Assembly (NCBI GenBank): GCA_023333565.1
Contig: JAJKFH010003504.1
Location: 5,170,005 to 5,234,004, forward strand
DNA from: Puffinus mauretanicus
Taxonomy: Eukaryota > Chordata > Aves > Procellariiformes > Procellariidae
Reading direction: 5' to 3'
Length of the DNA stretch: 64,000 bases
Below the pieces are notes generated by a model. That model worked only from the letters and a program-made list of their open reading frames with translations. It made no database searches and was not told the origin of the DNA. Shown here in pieces: positions 20,748 through 31,700 of this stretch (positions within the stretch are counted from its first letter, which is position 1; every line of letters begins with the position of its first letter). The position numbers were made by a program, and so were the translations under genes.

Positions 20748-23481
20748 GCAGCCGAGCATGAGATAGCCTGTCATTGCTGAGCAGCTTGTGCGAAACAAAG
20801 CAAGTATTAAGTGAACAATAAGAACTATGTTTCCAAAGGCGTTCAAGGAAAGCTTGTAACAGTGCACGTCTTTCCTTTTCCACGTAGTTCTGCCACCTGA
20901 ATTGATGATATGGTAGCAAGTAAGTGACCCAATAAATCGGACAGCAATCTGCACAGTCATTTTAAGGAAAACCTTGTATCATTACCAGGGTGAAAACAGC
21001 AATGCAGAGTTTTATTCATCCTTCCTTCAACTAGGGGAAAACCTAAGGGGTTTTGCAGTGTGAAAGAAAGTGGAATTCTGGTTGAGGGGTGAAAACCTCT
21101 TCCTGCCAGTGCCCTTGTGCCTAAAAATTGGCATAAATGAAAACAAAATTTTAAAAGGCTGTTTTTTTAATGTAAAAGAAAATAAAAACATAAAAATGAG
21201 TCAGCCATTTGAAGAGCAAGGTCAGAAGATAGTTGCTAAAATACATTTTGCTTTCCATCCAGTCTTGCCCCAGAACATACGCACAAGTCTTATGGGCCAT
21301 TTATCTTGGACATCCATCTTGGCTCTTTGGATATCCCCCGATATGCCCCTTTTCTGTGGAGCGGATCTTTACTTTTTCTAATTCAGCTGCTACTGGAGCA
21401 CTTACAAAAGAGAAAATATTCACCAATCTCTTTCAGAAAAGAAGTTTGATATGCTTGACAGAAGCAGATATGCATGCATTGAGCATCAGATGTGCACAGT
21501 GACTCTAATGTTTCTAGGAAGGATCGGACCTACCGCTCCTGTGTAGACCATCTGTGTATCTGTAAGCCCATGGTGACAGAAGGTAGGGAAATGTGTGTTT
21601 CAAATAATTTGCCTTTCTAGGATTTTCAGGAGTGGCTGCATATATTTTATTGTCCAGATTTTTCTTTTAGATAATAATTAATGAGAGTATATCCATCTGA
21701 AACGTAGAGAGAATCAGCTATTAATAGAGTCTCTGAAAAAGTACATTTCAACAGATGAACCACATTTAACATTGTGCAGATTTACTTTTTGTTCTGTTAT
21801 ACTTGTGAGAGGCCATTGAAGTCAAAAGAGTATGGTCAAAGGTTATTGATATTACTGCGAGATTAGTTTACCATACAGATTTTTAATAACACTGGAGGCA
21901 ATCTTATCCATAAGATATCACAGCTTCAGTTATAGAGAAAAATCAAGAATTTTCTTTGTAAATCAGTTAGAGTACCAGAACTTCTCTGTGAAACTGAAGA
22001 CAGTAAAATAAATAAACATCCCAAGAAGAAACCTATACTCAAAATATTCTCCCTAGCTCATGAACAAAGCTCTAGGAATCTGCAGAATTTGTTATCCAGG
22101 CTTAATACACTCTACAGTGCCTGCTCTGTTTTAAACTTTGCTTCATAATGGCCCTTTAAGGCTAGATAGTTTGTAAGGCCATTTACTCCTTGCATGTGTT
22201 GAAGGAAGACAGATAAGAAAGGAAAAAAAAATCAAGCAGATCTTGATAATAAAAGAAAATTACTCAAGGATACAATTGATATTTCCAATAAGAAAGGCAT
22301 CAGAAACCACAAAAGACCCTCAAGAGCTTTGTTCTGATGGGGTAAAGCATTCCTACATTATGGCTGGCTCAAATATGTTGGGTCTCTATACTTGCTTGAG
22401 ACTGAGTGACTGAATAAGTAGCTGGGAGACTCAGCCTGCATGGAGAGAAATCACTCAGCAAAGATGTAGCTTTGAGAAGTGAGGAAAGATGTGTCACTGA
22501 GAAGGTTGGACAAGGACACCTTCACTGATGAGCCATCCCTTTCCCTGAAGATCCCCTCCCTATGTATAATCACCTACATCCCTGACAGCTACAGTATCTG
22601 GAGACCTCTGCCACCATGGGGAAAAGAAGGAAAGGGTAACACAGGTAAGAAGGCACCCACCATCCCTTAGTTGGCTTGTAGATGTGGTACAGCAAGTGAA
22701 GAGCACAACTCTGGTGTCTGGACTGGCTGGAAATCCATGATAACACATTGGATGCATCTAGCAAGGAGACTTGGAAAGCCACAAGTGAGAATTGTAGACA
22801 AAGAGGGGAGTCAGAAGAATTGGTATTTTGTGAACTATGACTACAGGGTTTGTCTTGTTTCATGGGACACTATGAAAGCTAAGGTAGACCAGGTTCATAA
22901 AGATCCTGTGTGGCAAGATGAAGGAAACTCACTAATAAAAGGACTGTAGATACTTATTAGGCAAAAGAGAAGGGGGACGTGCTTTGATTTTGCAAAAATG
23001 AGGCCCAGTTAAGCACATATTTGGTCAGAGGAAACCAAACAAGGATGTAGTTAGAGACGTTATTAATAATAAAAGAAGTTGGGTCCAGCCCAAGTCCTGG
23101 GACTAAAAAAGCAGTACCTGCTTTGAATTGTGATGCCCTAGTTAAGGAACTATGTATATAATGCTTAGCACGGTGATATTGTGATCTATATATTGCTTCA
23201 CAAGTGTATTGAAGAACATTGGTCACATTGTCTGTCAATGACTAGGCCAAAGCTATTCACATAAAGTTAAATAAGTCTTCTGATAATGCCAGTACTACCG
23301 CCCTTATTGAAGCATTTGTCCAGGAGGTGACCATGACACAATATAAACCATCATGGAAGAGTTGTATGTGCGAAGGGATACTGGGCCGTTAAAACAGAGG
23401 AAAGAACTTGCTTAGGAATTGGTTTCATAGGAATGACAAAAAAGAACAGAAAAATAGTTTGAAGGAAGAAGGGTAGTACAG

Positions 23482-23486
23482 GAATG
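23482..23486. repeat. Target-site duplication, left copy
   Basis: GAATG immediately before the TGT start of the long LTR is repeated exactly at 24598-24602. Confidence 0.88.
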
Positions 23487-23799
23487 TGTATTGGGTTTAC
23501 ACGACAAAGTTTTGGTAGTGGGGGGCTACAGGCGTGGTTTCTATGAGATGCCAAAAGCTGCCCCCATGTCTGACAGAGCCAGTTCCAGCTGGCTCCAAGA
23601 TGGAGCCAGGCCGAGGCCGAGCCCATCAGTGATGGTGGTAGCGCCTCTGTGGTAACATACTTAAGAAGGGGAAAAATCTGCTGTGCAACAGCAGCTGGGA
23701 GACAGGAGTGAGAATGTGTGAGACAAACAGCCCTGCAGACCCCGAGGTCAGTGAAGAAGGAGGGGGAGGAGGTGCTCCGGGCGCCGGAGCAGAGATTCC

Positions 23800-24225
23800 C
23801 CTGCAGCCCATGGTGAAGACCATGGTGAGGAAGGCTGTCCCCCTGCAGCCCATGGAGGTCCACGCTGGAGCAGATATCCACCTGCAGCCCATGGAGGACC
23901 CCATGCCAGAGCAGGTGGATGTGCCTGAAGGAGGCTGTGGCTCCATGGGAAGCCCGTGCTGGAGCAGGCTCCTGGCAGGACCTGTGGCCCCATGGAGAGA
24001 GGAACCCACGCTGGAGCAGGTTTGCTGGCAGGGCTTGTGATCTCGTGGGGGACCCACACTGGAGCAGTCTGTTCCTGAAGGACTGCACCCCGTAGAAGGG
24101 ACCCACGCTGGAGCAGTTTGTGAAGAACTGTAGCCCATGGGAAGGACCCACATTGGAGAAGTTCATGAAGGACTGTCTCCCATAGGTGGGACCCCATGCT
24201 GGAGCAGGGGAAGAATGTGAGGAGG
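23800..24225. repeat. Degenerate internal tandem repeats of the long LTR
   Basis: Successive units contain cccatgg followed by a GA-rich linker, then acgctggagcag (variants cacactggagcag, acattggagaag, catgctggagcag), and then a linker such as ttcctgaaggactg or tttgtgaagaactg. The units are of unequal length. They keep two plus-strand and several minus-strand frames unusually free of stops. Confidence 0.8.
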
Positions 24226-24409
24226 AAGGAGTGGCAGAGACAACGTGTGATGAACTGACCACAACCCCCATTCCCCACCCCCCTGTACCGCTTGTGGGGA
24301 GGAGGTAGAGAAGTTGGGAGTGAAGTTGAGCCCAGGAAGAAGGGAAGGGTGGAGGGAAGGCGTGTTTAGATTTGTTCTTTGTCATTATCCTAGGCTATTA
24401 TTAATTGGC

Positions 24410-24415
24410 AATAAA
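24410..24415 (+). terminator. AATAAA polyadenylation signal of the long LTR
   Basis: It is conserved as AATAAA at 38095 in the sister copy and lies about 185 bp before the LTR end in both. Confidence 0.6.
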
Positions 24416-24597
24416 TTAAATTAGTTTCCCCAAGTCAAGTCTGTTTTACCCATGACAGTAATTGCCGAGTGATCTCCCTGTCCTTATCTCGACCTATGAG
24501 CCTTTCATCATATTTTCTCCCCCTGTCCTGTTGAGGAGGGGGAGTGATAGAGCGGCTTGGTTGGCATCTGGGGGCCAGCCAAGGTCGACCCACCACA

Positions 24598-24602
24598 GAA
24601 TG
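24598..24602. repeat. Target-site duplication, right copy
   Basis: GAATG is identical to the pentamer before the LTR. Confidence 0.88.
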
Positions 24603-25009
24603 ACAAACAGGTAATGACTAGCTGTGGAGACCAGGGACTCCAGGTCTTTGGGAGAATGAGAGCAGGATTCTCCCGGGGCAAGCAAGGCAAGGGGCTAGCA
24701 AAAGCAAATCCTAGGTCAGAAAGAGAACGTAAGTGTAGTCTCCCTAGCTATTGAGAAGGAAGAACTCAGTCAGGACACAACATCAAGAAGAAGAAATATG
24801 GAGCCCCAAGCTTGAGAGAAAAAACAATATCTGGTCAAGGGAGATCATGGCAAGAAATAGAGAGGTTCAGGGAGGCTATGAAACCCAGAATCTAGAAAAG
24901 GACCTAATGGACCTGACCATAGGATACATGCTTAAGCAGAACAGCATATATCTTCCCAGTCCGCTGCTAACATTAGCTGTGTTATACTCCTGATAAATTA
25001 GCAAGTACA
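24603..25009. other. Single-copy purine-rich DNA
   Basis: The plus strand is A/G-rich (for example aagaagaagaaatatgg near 24786). The short frames of 60-80 codons here have no recognisable motif. Confidence 0.45.
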
Positions 25010-25125
25010 GCTTTCCACTGTAAGCAGAGAAATTAAATGACTTCCCAAGGCAAGTGTCTGACAATAGAGCAGGGATTCAGGGAACTCCTGGCTCTGTGTC
25101 CTGTGATCAGTCTGACTAATTATTC
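25010..25125 (-). mobile_element. MIR-type SINE fragment
   Basis: The plus strand reads gcagagaaattaaatgacttcccaaggcaag and then gagcagggattcagggaactcctggctctgtg. This is the reversed MIR core (agaggttaagtgacttgcccaaggtca) followed by the gagccgggattcNaaccca head region, with substitutions. Confidence 0.65.
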
Positions 25126-28100
25126 ACTTTCTCATGCAATTACTGCAGAGGGGAAAAAGAAAAAAAGTCTCCGCATTCAGTTAAATCTTGTTTCAAATAA
25201 TACATCTGTTTAAAAAAAGATTAAGTGCAACAGAAGAAGGCACAAATCTCTTGGAAATACAGGAGGAAAAGAGATCGATATTTGGCACCACCAGTTCTAC
25301 AGATTTTACATCAAGCAAAATGATTTTGAAATGGAACTGATAGCAACATTTTTTTTCTTATCTGGTCAGCACCCAAGTCTCAATTCTTTGTACACTTGAG
25401 TAATAAAGTGATGAGCATCGCATACTACATAAAGACAGCCAGAGCATCTTTCAATAGACTTGAATGCCAATTTTTTACTCCAGAGAAGCATGTTCTTACA
25501 TTTAAAACTACTACTCTTCTAGTTTGTTTGGAAACTGAGGTGCCTTTGTGGCTACTAAATTACTGTGGGACAGACTTCCTGAGACATCTTGTTGAGAGCT
25601 TAATGGCTGAATAGAAAAAGTTGAGTGAAGAGCTAGGAATGGAAAATACTCCTTGGTCTTCTATAGTTTTATACCATTAGAGTGGGGAATCTAATTTTAT
25701 TCTATACCAGGATAAAACTATTAGAGATGAAGTCATTATTTCTTCTCTGTTCCTACGTATTATACTGCAAAGTTGTTGTTGTTATGATTTATTTGATTAT
25801 CCCCCAAGCAGAACTGGAGAGCAGGAATGTTCAGCACAGCCTTACTGCATGAACAGAAGTTCATGCTGCTGATTGGTCTCCTCTCCCCATTCCCATACCA
25901 TAAAGCCACATTTACATTTAAAGACAAATGAAATAATGTTATTCTTACAAAATCTGATTACTAATACAACAAAAGCAAAGTAACAAAATCCATGTGGATA
26001 CTAAGAACAGATGGCAAAATCTAGCCTTAAAATGTTCAGAAGACTGAGTTAGGTCAGTTTGTAAAGGAGAGGAAAAAAACATTAAGTCAGTCTTGTAAAC
26101 ATCCAGTACACATAACAGTCATCAACCTTTCCAGACTCTTAACAGACAGCTATGAAGCAAAAATAATCCTAAAAAAAAGATGACAGATGAATACATGTAA
26201 GTGTTAATTGTGAAGGCAATAACTTTTTCTTAACCCTCAAAAATATTGATGCTTAAAAATAATGTTAAAAAAATCTCATTTTTACAAATCTAGGAAAGCA
26301 TAGGGTTTTTTTCAAGAAAAAATTACTGTAGCTCCTTTAAGGAGTCTAAAAGCGAAATCATTATATAGACTGTATTTATGGCACAGTAAAAACTTTAGTT
26401 TTAATCAGAGCTCAAAATAACAGAAGCACAAGTAGAAGAAACTTCTATTTTGTTTACCAAAGAAATCGAATGTACCGATAGGAAGGCTGGAGCTGGATGT
26501 ACATGCCCCCTCCTGTTACACTCCCTGCAGCGCTGGATCCCTGCATGCTCCCGTGACCTAAAAGAATACCCTGAGTCTGGACATTGTGCAAAGCCTGGGG
26601 AATAAATACGCTGGACTAATTCATCTCCAAATGGTCATTGATTAAGCGTCTACACAAAACACTGACTGATTTAAAAGTGATCGACAGTCACAGATAGGAA
26701 CTTTCTATTGCCTTGTTTTATCGGTTTTAAGAAATACTCCTGTAATACATTTTTGTGTGCAGCTGCTGTTGCAAAGACAAATTGAAGGAGAACTGTTTTG
26801 CCCCAAAAGTTAACTGTACCCGCCAGTGGTATATCACATGACAAACAAAACAGGTGCCGTGATACAGCTGTAGAAAGGGTGCTTACATGTAAACAGTGAG
26901 CCTGCAAGAATAGTAACTGCACAAGGGTACCATGAGAACACAACCAAAGTACCACCAGAAATTTTTTTCCTAAAGATATTGAATTGTAGAGATCAGTTAA
27001 GTAAAGTTGGAACTGTGTTTCTGTACCTACGCTTGCAATATTTCCAGGGACATATAAAAAAAGTGTCTTCAAGCAACCTGTATTTGCCCGTATAAGAGTC
27101 ATTTTACAGTCCTGAGCCCTCTAAGAAGAAGATGACAGAAAAAAAACAGAGAGAACACCTAAAAGAACAAGAAAAAATACTATTTCAGAGGACATGAAGA
27201 AACACTGAAAATCCTTAGGGTGATGTGTTTATTTCTGTTTTAACTCCAAAAACATTACTATAGAATACATTTTGCCCCACTAAGTGCAACGGGTGACAGT
27301 GTTGTACCGAAGTATAGATATTTAGCATCATGTTCAGGTCTGTAAAATGAGAATCTAAACCCCATCTCTGTGTGTCTTAATGCCACTGTGTGCACCCAGA
27401 GATGGAGAAACTTCCAGAGGCTGCAACCAGAGACTGCAATTAGTTTCATTACCACTTGGAGAGCAATTGGAGGTAAGGGGCACAGAGGTTCTTGTGTATT
27501 CAGCACGACTAGGCTGAGCGAGACACAATTTGTTGCAAGCTCTTTCAGTACTGCTTGCTTAATTCCCCCTACACAAAAGATTAATTCTTGAAATTGGAGA
27601 ATGGCCGGACTCCTGCTTTTGGGGAGTGACTTGAGTGACAAGGAAAGCGGCTGCTGAAGGTGACATTCCCTTGAAAAGTGAATGAATCTTGCCCTCTAAT
27701 AGCAGAGAAAAAACATGGTATGCTGCTTATTTTGCTTTCCCAACATCAGGGAGTATTTGATCTTATCAGCTTTCCAGAGACAGCGCCAGGCGTCTTATTG
27801 GCCTCAGCTCTCAAAAGAGATGAAAACATATCCCACTTCTGCACGGCATCCCATATCACCAAATAAGCTCAGCATCTTTGAGTGGCTCAGTCTCTCCACA
27901 ACAGGAGAGCATTATCAACAGGAAAGAGGATCACAGGCCTTAAAGTACGATGAAACAGGATAGATCCTCAAAGATACTAGATTACGTGAATATTCATCTG
28001 TGATTACACCCAGTGTAAACTGATTCACATAAATTGTAATGAAAAGGAGCCTAGGCAGTGATCATCTACTTTTTCTTGACACAGAAAATCAACCATCCTT

Positions 28101-28627
28101 ACAAAAAGGAAACTCAAGGATGAGCAAGAGGGTAAAGACAAGTTAGGAGAAAATGCAGGAAACCCTTGTGAGCACATGGCAACCCCGGCAGATCTACTGG
28201 GCATGACCTGTGGCCACAGTAAGTTTTCAAAATTGAACCAAACCATGACAACCATGATGACCAACGCAACAAGGTCATTATTCACAAAAATAACTTCTTC
28301 AGCAATAGTTTTCACCAAGGTGGTTTATAGACTTCGTTTTCCTATGTGCTTTCTTTACTACTATGCCCCAAAAAAGACTGTCTCCTTTCAGATATCTGTC
28401 TGTACTTCCCCAATCTTTCACAGTTCATTAAACATTGTTGCAGTACAGAATCTTATTTGCGGTTCTTTAATTGCCATGCAATCCCAATATAATTAATTAA
28501 CCTGCTGAATATAATTCTTATTTTATTTTCAAAATATTCTAGGGTTCTAAAGTGGGGGGAAAGAAAAACAAGTGATTAATGACTCCCACGAGCTCATGTT
28601 ACTTAGGCATAATTTAAACTCAGCATT
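25126..28627. other. Single-copy DNA, no gene seen
   Basis: AT-rich. Minus-strand frames at 26671-27102 (143 codons) and 27258-27641 (127 codons) are the longest, but they show no domain, no plausible exon structure that I can support and no repeat match. The compositions look random. Confidence 0.45.
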
Positions 28628-28740
28628 GGAGTCATGAACCCCAGGCTTCTATTCTTGGTTCAAGCAGTTGCTTGCTCTGTGACTTTAGGGAAGTGAAAGC
28701 TACCATTTTGCTTTCTCTGTCTTTGAAACAGATATTTCCT
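28628..28740 (+). mobile_element. Probable MIR-type SINE fragment
   Basis: A gtcatgaaccccaggcttctattcttgg block is followed by tgctctgtgactttagggaag, then a tttctctgtctttgaaac block. The order fits MIR: attcccggctctg, ctgtgtgaccttgggcaag, then cctctctgtgcctcagtttc. It is a weaker match than the other MIR fragments. Confidence 0.5.
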
Positions 28741-31700
28741 TTATCCCTTTATTTTATCCCTGGAGATTTGAAAGGACTCACCATTCAGCATCAAACTTTG
28801 CTACAATTACTCATGCTCTACTTTGACTCCCAAAGCCGTCAACAAACTAGCAATGAGTACATCTGGTTTAGATCCAGAATTTGAAGGTATGCTGGACAGG
28901 AGCTTGGAGCTACAGCAGACGTATGGGTGTGACTGTTGACCCACACACGTTTAACGTGCACAGTTGTGAGTTGGTGTAAGTAGACTCTCAGCATAGACTT
29001 TGAGGCAGGACAAGAAAGTGGAGGCAGAGTCACTGAGTTCATCGTAAGCGTTTATTGAATAGACTGTATAGTCTGCAAAGAACATTCATCATCTTGGTTA
29101 CTTTTTATATTTCGCTGTTCAATGCTTGAATTTTATTCTTCATATAGATTTTCACTATAATACTCTTTTGGCATCACATTTGCTGATACATTTTGAAAAA
29201 TGGCATCAAAGTGCACAGACAGATTGAAGGGAAAAGGGCACAACAGTTCTGACTTGTAAACTTTTATGTTCTAATGGTCAGAAGAAACGAATTGTCTCCA
29301 ATCATATTTGAAGTGCAATCCACTAAGGTGCTTTTGTTGTGGATACTGTGGATTTTACATTGACAAAATACTGTGTAGATACAGTTCCACTCAGAGACAA
29401 AGAGAAGTCATGTAGAAATTAAAATCTATATAGGAATGAATACTGTAACAGCAACATTACTCATTTACATTGCTCTGCTGAGCTCCATTGGCAAATTGCT
29501 GCAATAAACTTACTGTAGCTGATGTCGATAGGTTTTGTGTATATTGAGACTGTTACATATGTAGTTTTCTGCTTAGAAATAAAACTAGTTCACATTTATA
29601 GTAAATGTACAGCTATAATACATACATTGATTGATTTTGTTTATCTTTCCAAGTGCAAATGTACTGCATGTTTTTTTAAGCTCGCCATAACTGCTGGGAG
29701 AGTGACCATATCGATGGGCAGAGGTGCTATTACTACATAATTACATCAAAATGTCCTTTTATTACATCACAACATTTGTTGATGACTCTGTGTCACTGCT
29801 GCTCAGAGTTATCATGCAAAGATGTTGCACTGTGATAGGTAAAACTGCAAAGCAATGCCAGGCCATCATTTTTACTGCCTCATCATTCCACTAATTTAAT
29901 TTCATTCAGTAGTGCCTCTATTTCTTCTTACCAGATAACAGGAAGGAGGAATAGCATTTCTTTGTCCCTCTGCTTACTGCAGGAAGGAGTTTCTTCAGAA
30001 GATCTGCTCTAGTCCCGAAACATTCCCCCTAACAATTGCAATTTATCACAGAGGCATAAATTTGCAAGCACCACAGGGGGTGTGATGCTATGCCTGTGCT
30101 CTCTCTTCCTGAATTCAGATGCAAAGGGAGCTGCAAGCAGGTCCAGGTAGGCTGAGAAAGCCGTAGATGAGAGTGTGAAACCCCTCTACATGAGATGAGA
30201 GTCACAGGTAATCCCGAGGTCCTACTGAATTCTGTAGGACTTCTATGCACAAATACAAATGCCTTCACAACCTTGGGCATGTCCATTTGAGCACGGTGAA
30301 ATCACTCTAGACAAAGTTCAAGGCCGATTTACTGTGAAGAAGAGGACAAGAAGCCAGTAGCTGCCCCGCACACTGTTAGGTCTGGAGTGGCCATGCAGTT
30401 GAGCAGCCGTTCCCCTCTCTTTCTCCCCTATATCAGAGCTGAACTCACTTACGAAAGACTAATAAATTAAAAGGAGTGACAGTAATTCACCACACTGGAT
30501 CAAGCTTTGCTTTCATTTAAACCCATGGTACCTCTGTAATTTTGATGAGCTTCTGAGGACTTAACTGAGAGCAAAATTGCATCCAATACACCTCTTCTAA
30601 TGGTCTCCTTACACCCCTATTTTCAGCACTTTTGTGTGAGCAATGCACTGTTATTTGTATGTAAATAACAGCAACAATCAGGAATGATTTGTAGTCTCAG
30701 TAAGTGCGTACCAAATGAATATGGACCTTTAATCTTTACCACATCCTACACCTTAAGTATAAAATTAGGAGGTCTAAGAAGTTGAATTGCTGGAATAGCA
30801 TTATGAATATTTGTCTCATGATGAGTGTTATTTAGACCAAAAAGCACTACTGAAAATAGTTTCAGAACAAGGTGTTGCAATCTGAACTCCCGACAGCTCC
30901 TATTGCTACAAAGAGGTAGTGAAAGGTAAAAAGCATAAGAAAGAGGTAATTGTAAGATGACTTTCAAGCCAAGTATGCTTTAAAAGAAGGAGGTCTGTCT
31001 CGAACCAAAAATTCATCAGCAGCTTATAGCAACCAGATTTTTCAAAGCTACCCTTGCAAACCCTCTCAGAGAGATTCAGTCACAAACAAGTAATCTAATG
31101 GCGTTAACTAAGGAAAGCAGCAAAACTGTTACTGTCAGACTGATACCGAAAGAACAAAGATCTAACTGAACAGACACACTGGGACTTTGACTTCCCCAGC
31201 TATCACTCTTCCGGAGTCAAAGATCCCCAAATCCTGCCAAGATGGAATACCTGCAGCTCACATCCTAGTGAAGAAAATACCAGGTGTAAACTATATTTTT
31301 TTCAAAGTGGTACGATCTCAAAAATCAATGATGAACACAGTACATAAATAACCAACCAGTCCCAAAAGCTATGACCACAGAAGTAGAAAACAAGATGAAA
31401 ACATACACTGTCATGCCCCTCTCCTCCCCATTGAAACATTGCAGATATGAATGGTTTGGAACAAAGTGATGACCTATAGACGGTAGCAGATGAGGATGTA
31501 TGAAGAAGCAACTAATTGGAGTACAAATACTTACATTAAGAAGACATCACAATGAGACTGCACAAGAGGAACACCAGTATCCTGATCAAGAGATATAATG
31601 GGAGACAATAAGCAGGAATATGTCAATAGAGGGCAGAATTAGAGGATCACTGCAAGAGAGAATGCAAAGAGATTTTTTTTCACTCTCAGTATTTACAAGA

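Larger units (their letters stand above)
15546..23481. other. Long single-copy stretch, no gene recognised
   Basis: Nearly 8 kb without a recognised LINE, LTR or gene. Frames reach 112 codons (minus strand, 19692-20030) but lack domain signatures and often overlap open frames on the other strand. Two small repeats are listed separately: a 29-bp tandem duplication at 18732 and a CATCAGCAG direct repeat near 20.3 and 20.7 kb. The stretch 22250-23300 is purine-rich and frame-broken. I could not tie it to a known element, though it may be an old ERV or LINE remnant. Confidence 0.45.
23487..24597 (+). mobile_element. Long solo LTR of a TGTATTGGG-family avian ERV (likely ERVL type)
   Basis: An 1111-bp element starts TGTATTGGGTTTACACG and ends GGTCGACCCACCACA. 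It is flanked by the perfect 5-bp duplication GAATG. An internal block (about 23800-24225) is built of roughly eight or nine degenerate units of about 40-60 bp, each with a CCCATGG-like and a CTGGAGCAG-like motif. A weak TATA-like acatacttaag lies near 23653, and AATAAA at 24410. No gag, pol or env sequence adjoins it, so it is a solo LTR. A sister copy lies at 37197. Longer minus-strand frames here (up to 344 codons) are read through the LTR antisense strand and are not genes. Confidence 0.92.

Noticed and set aside
23351..24385. 344-codon minus-strand open frame as a gene
   Set aside because: It lies almost wholly in the antisense strand of a solo LTR with a perfect target duplication, and reflects GC-rich repeat units. 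No protein domain is visible. Kept only as a low-interest finding.
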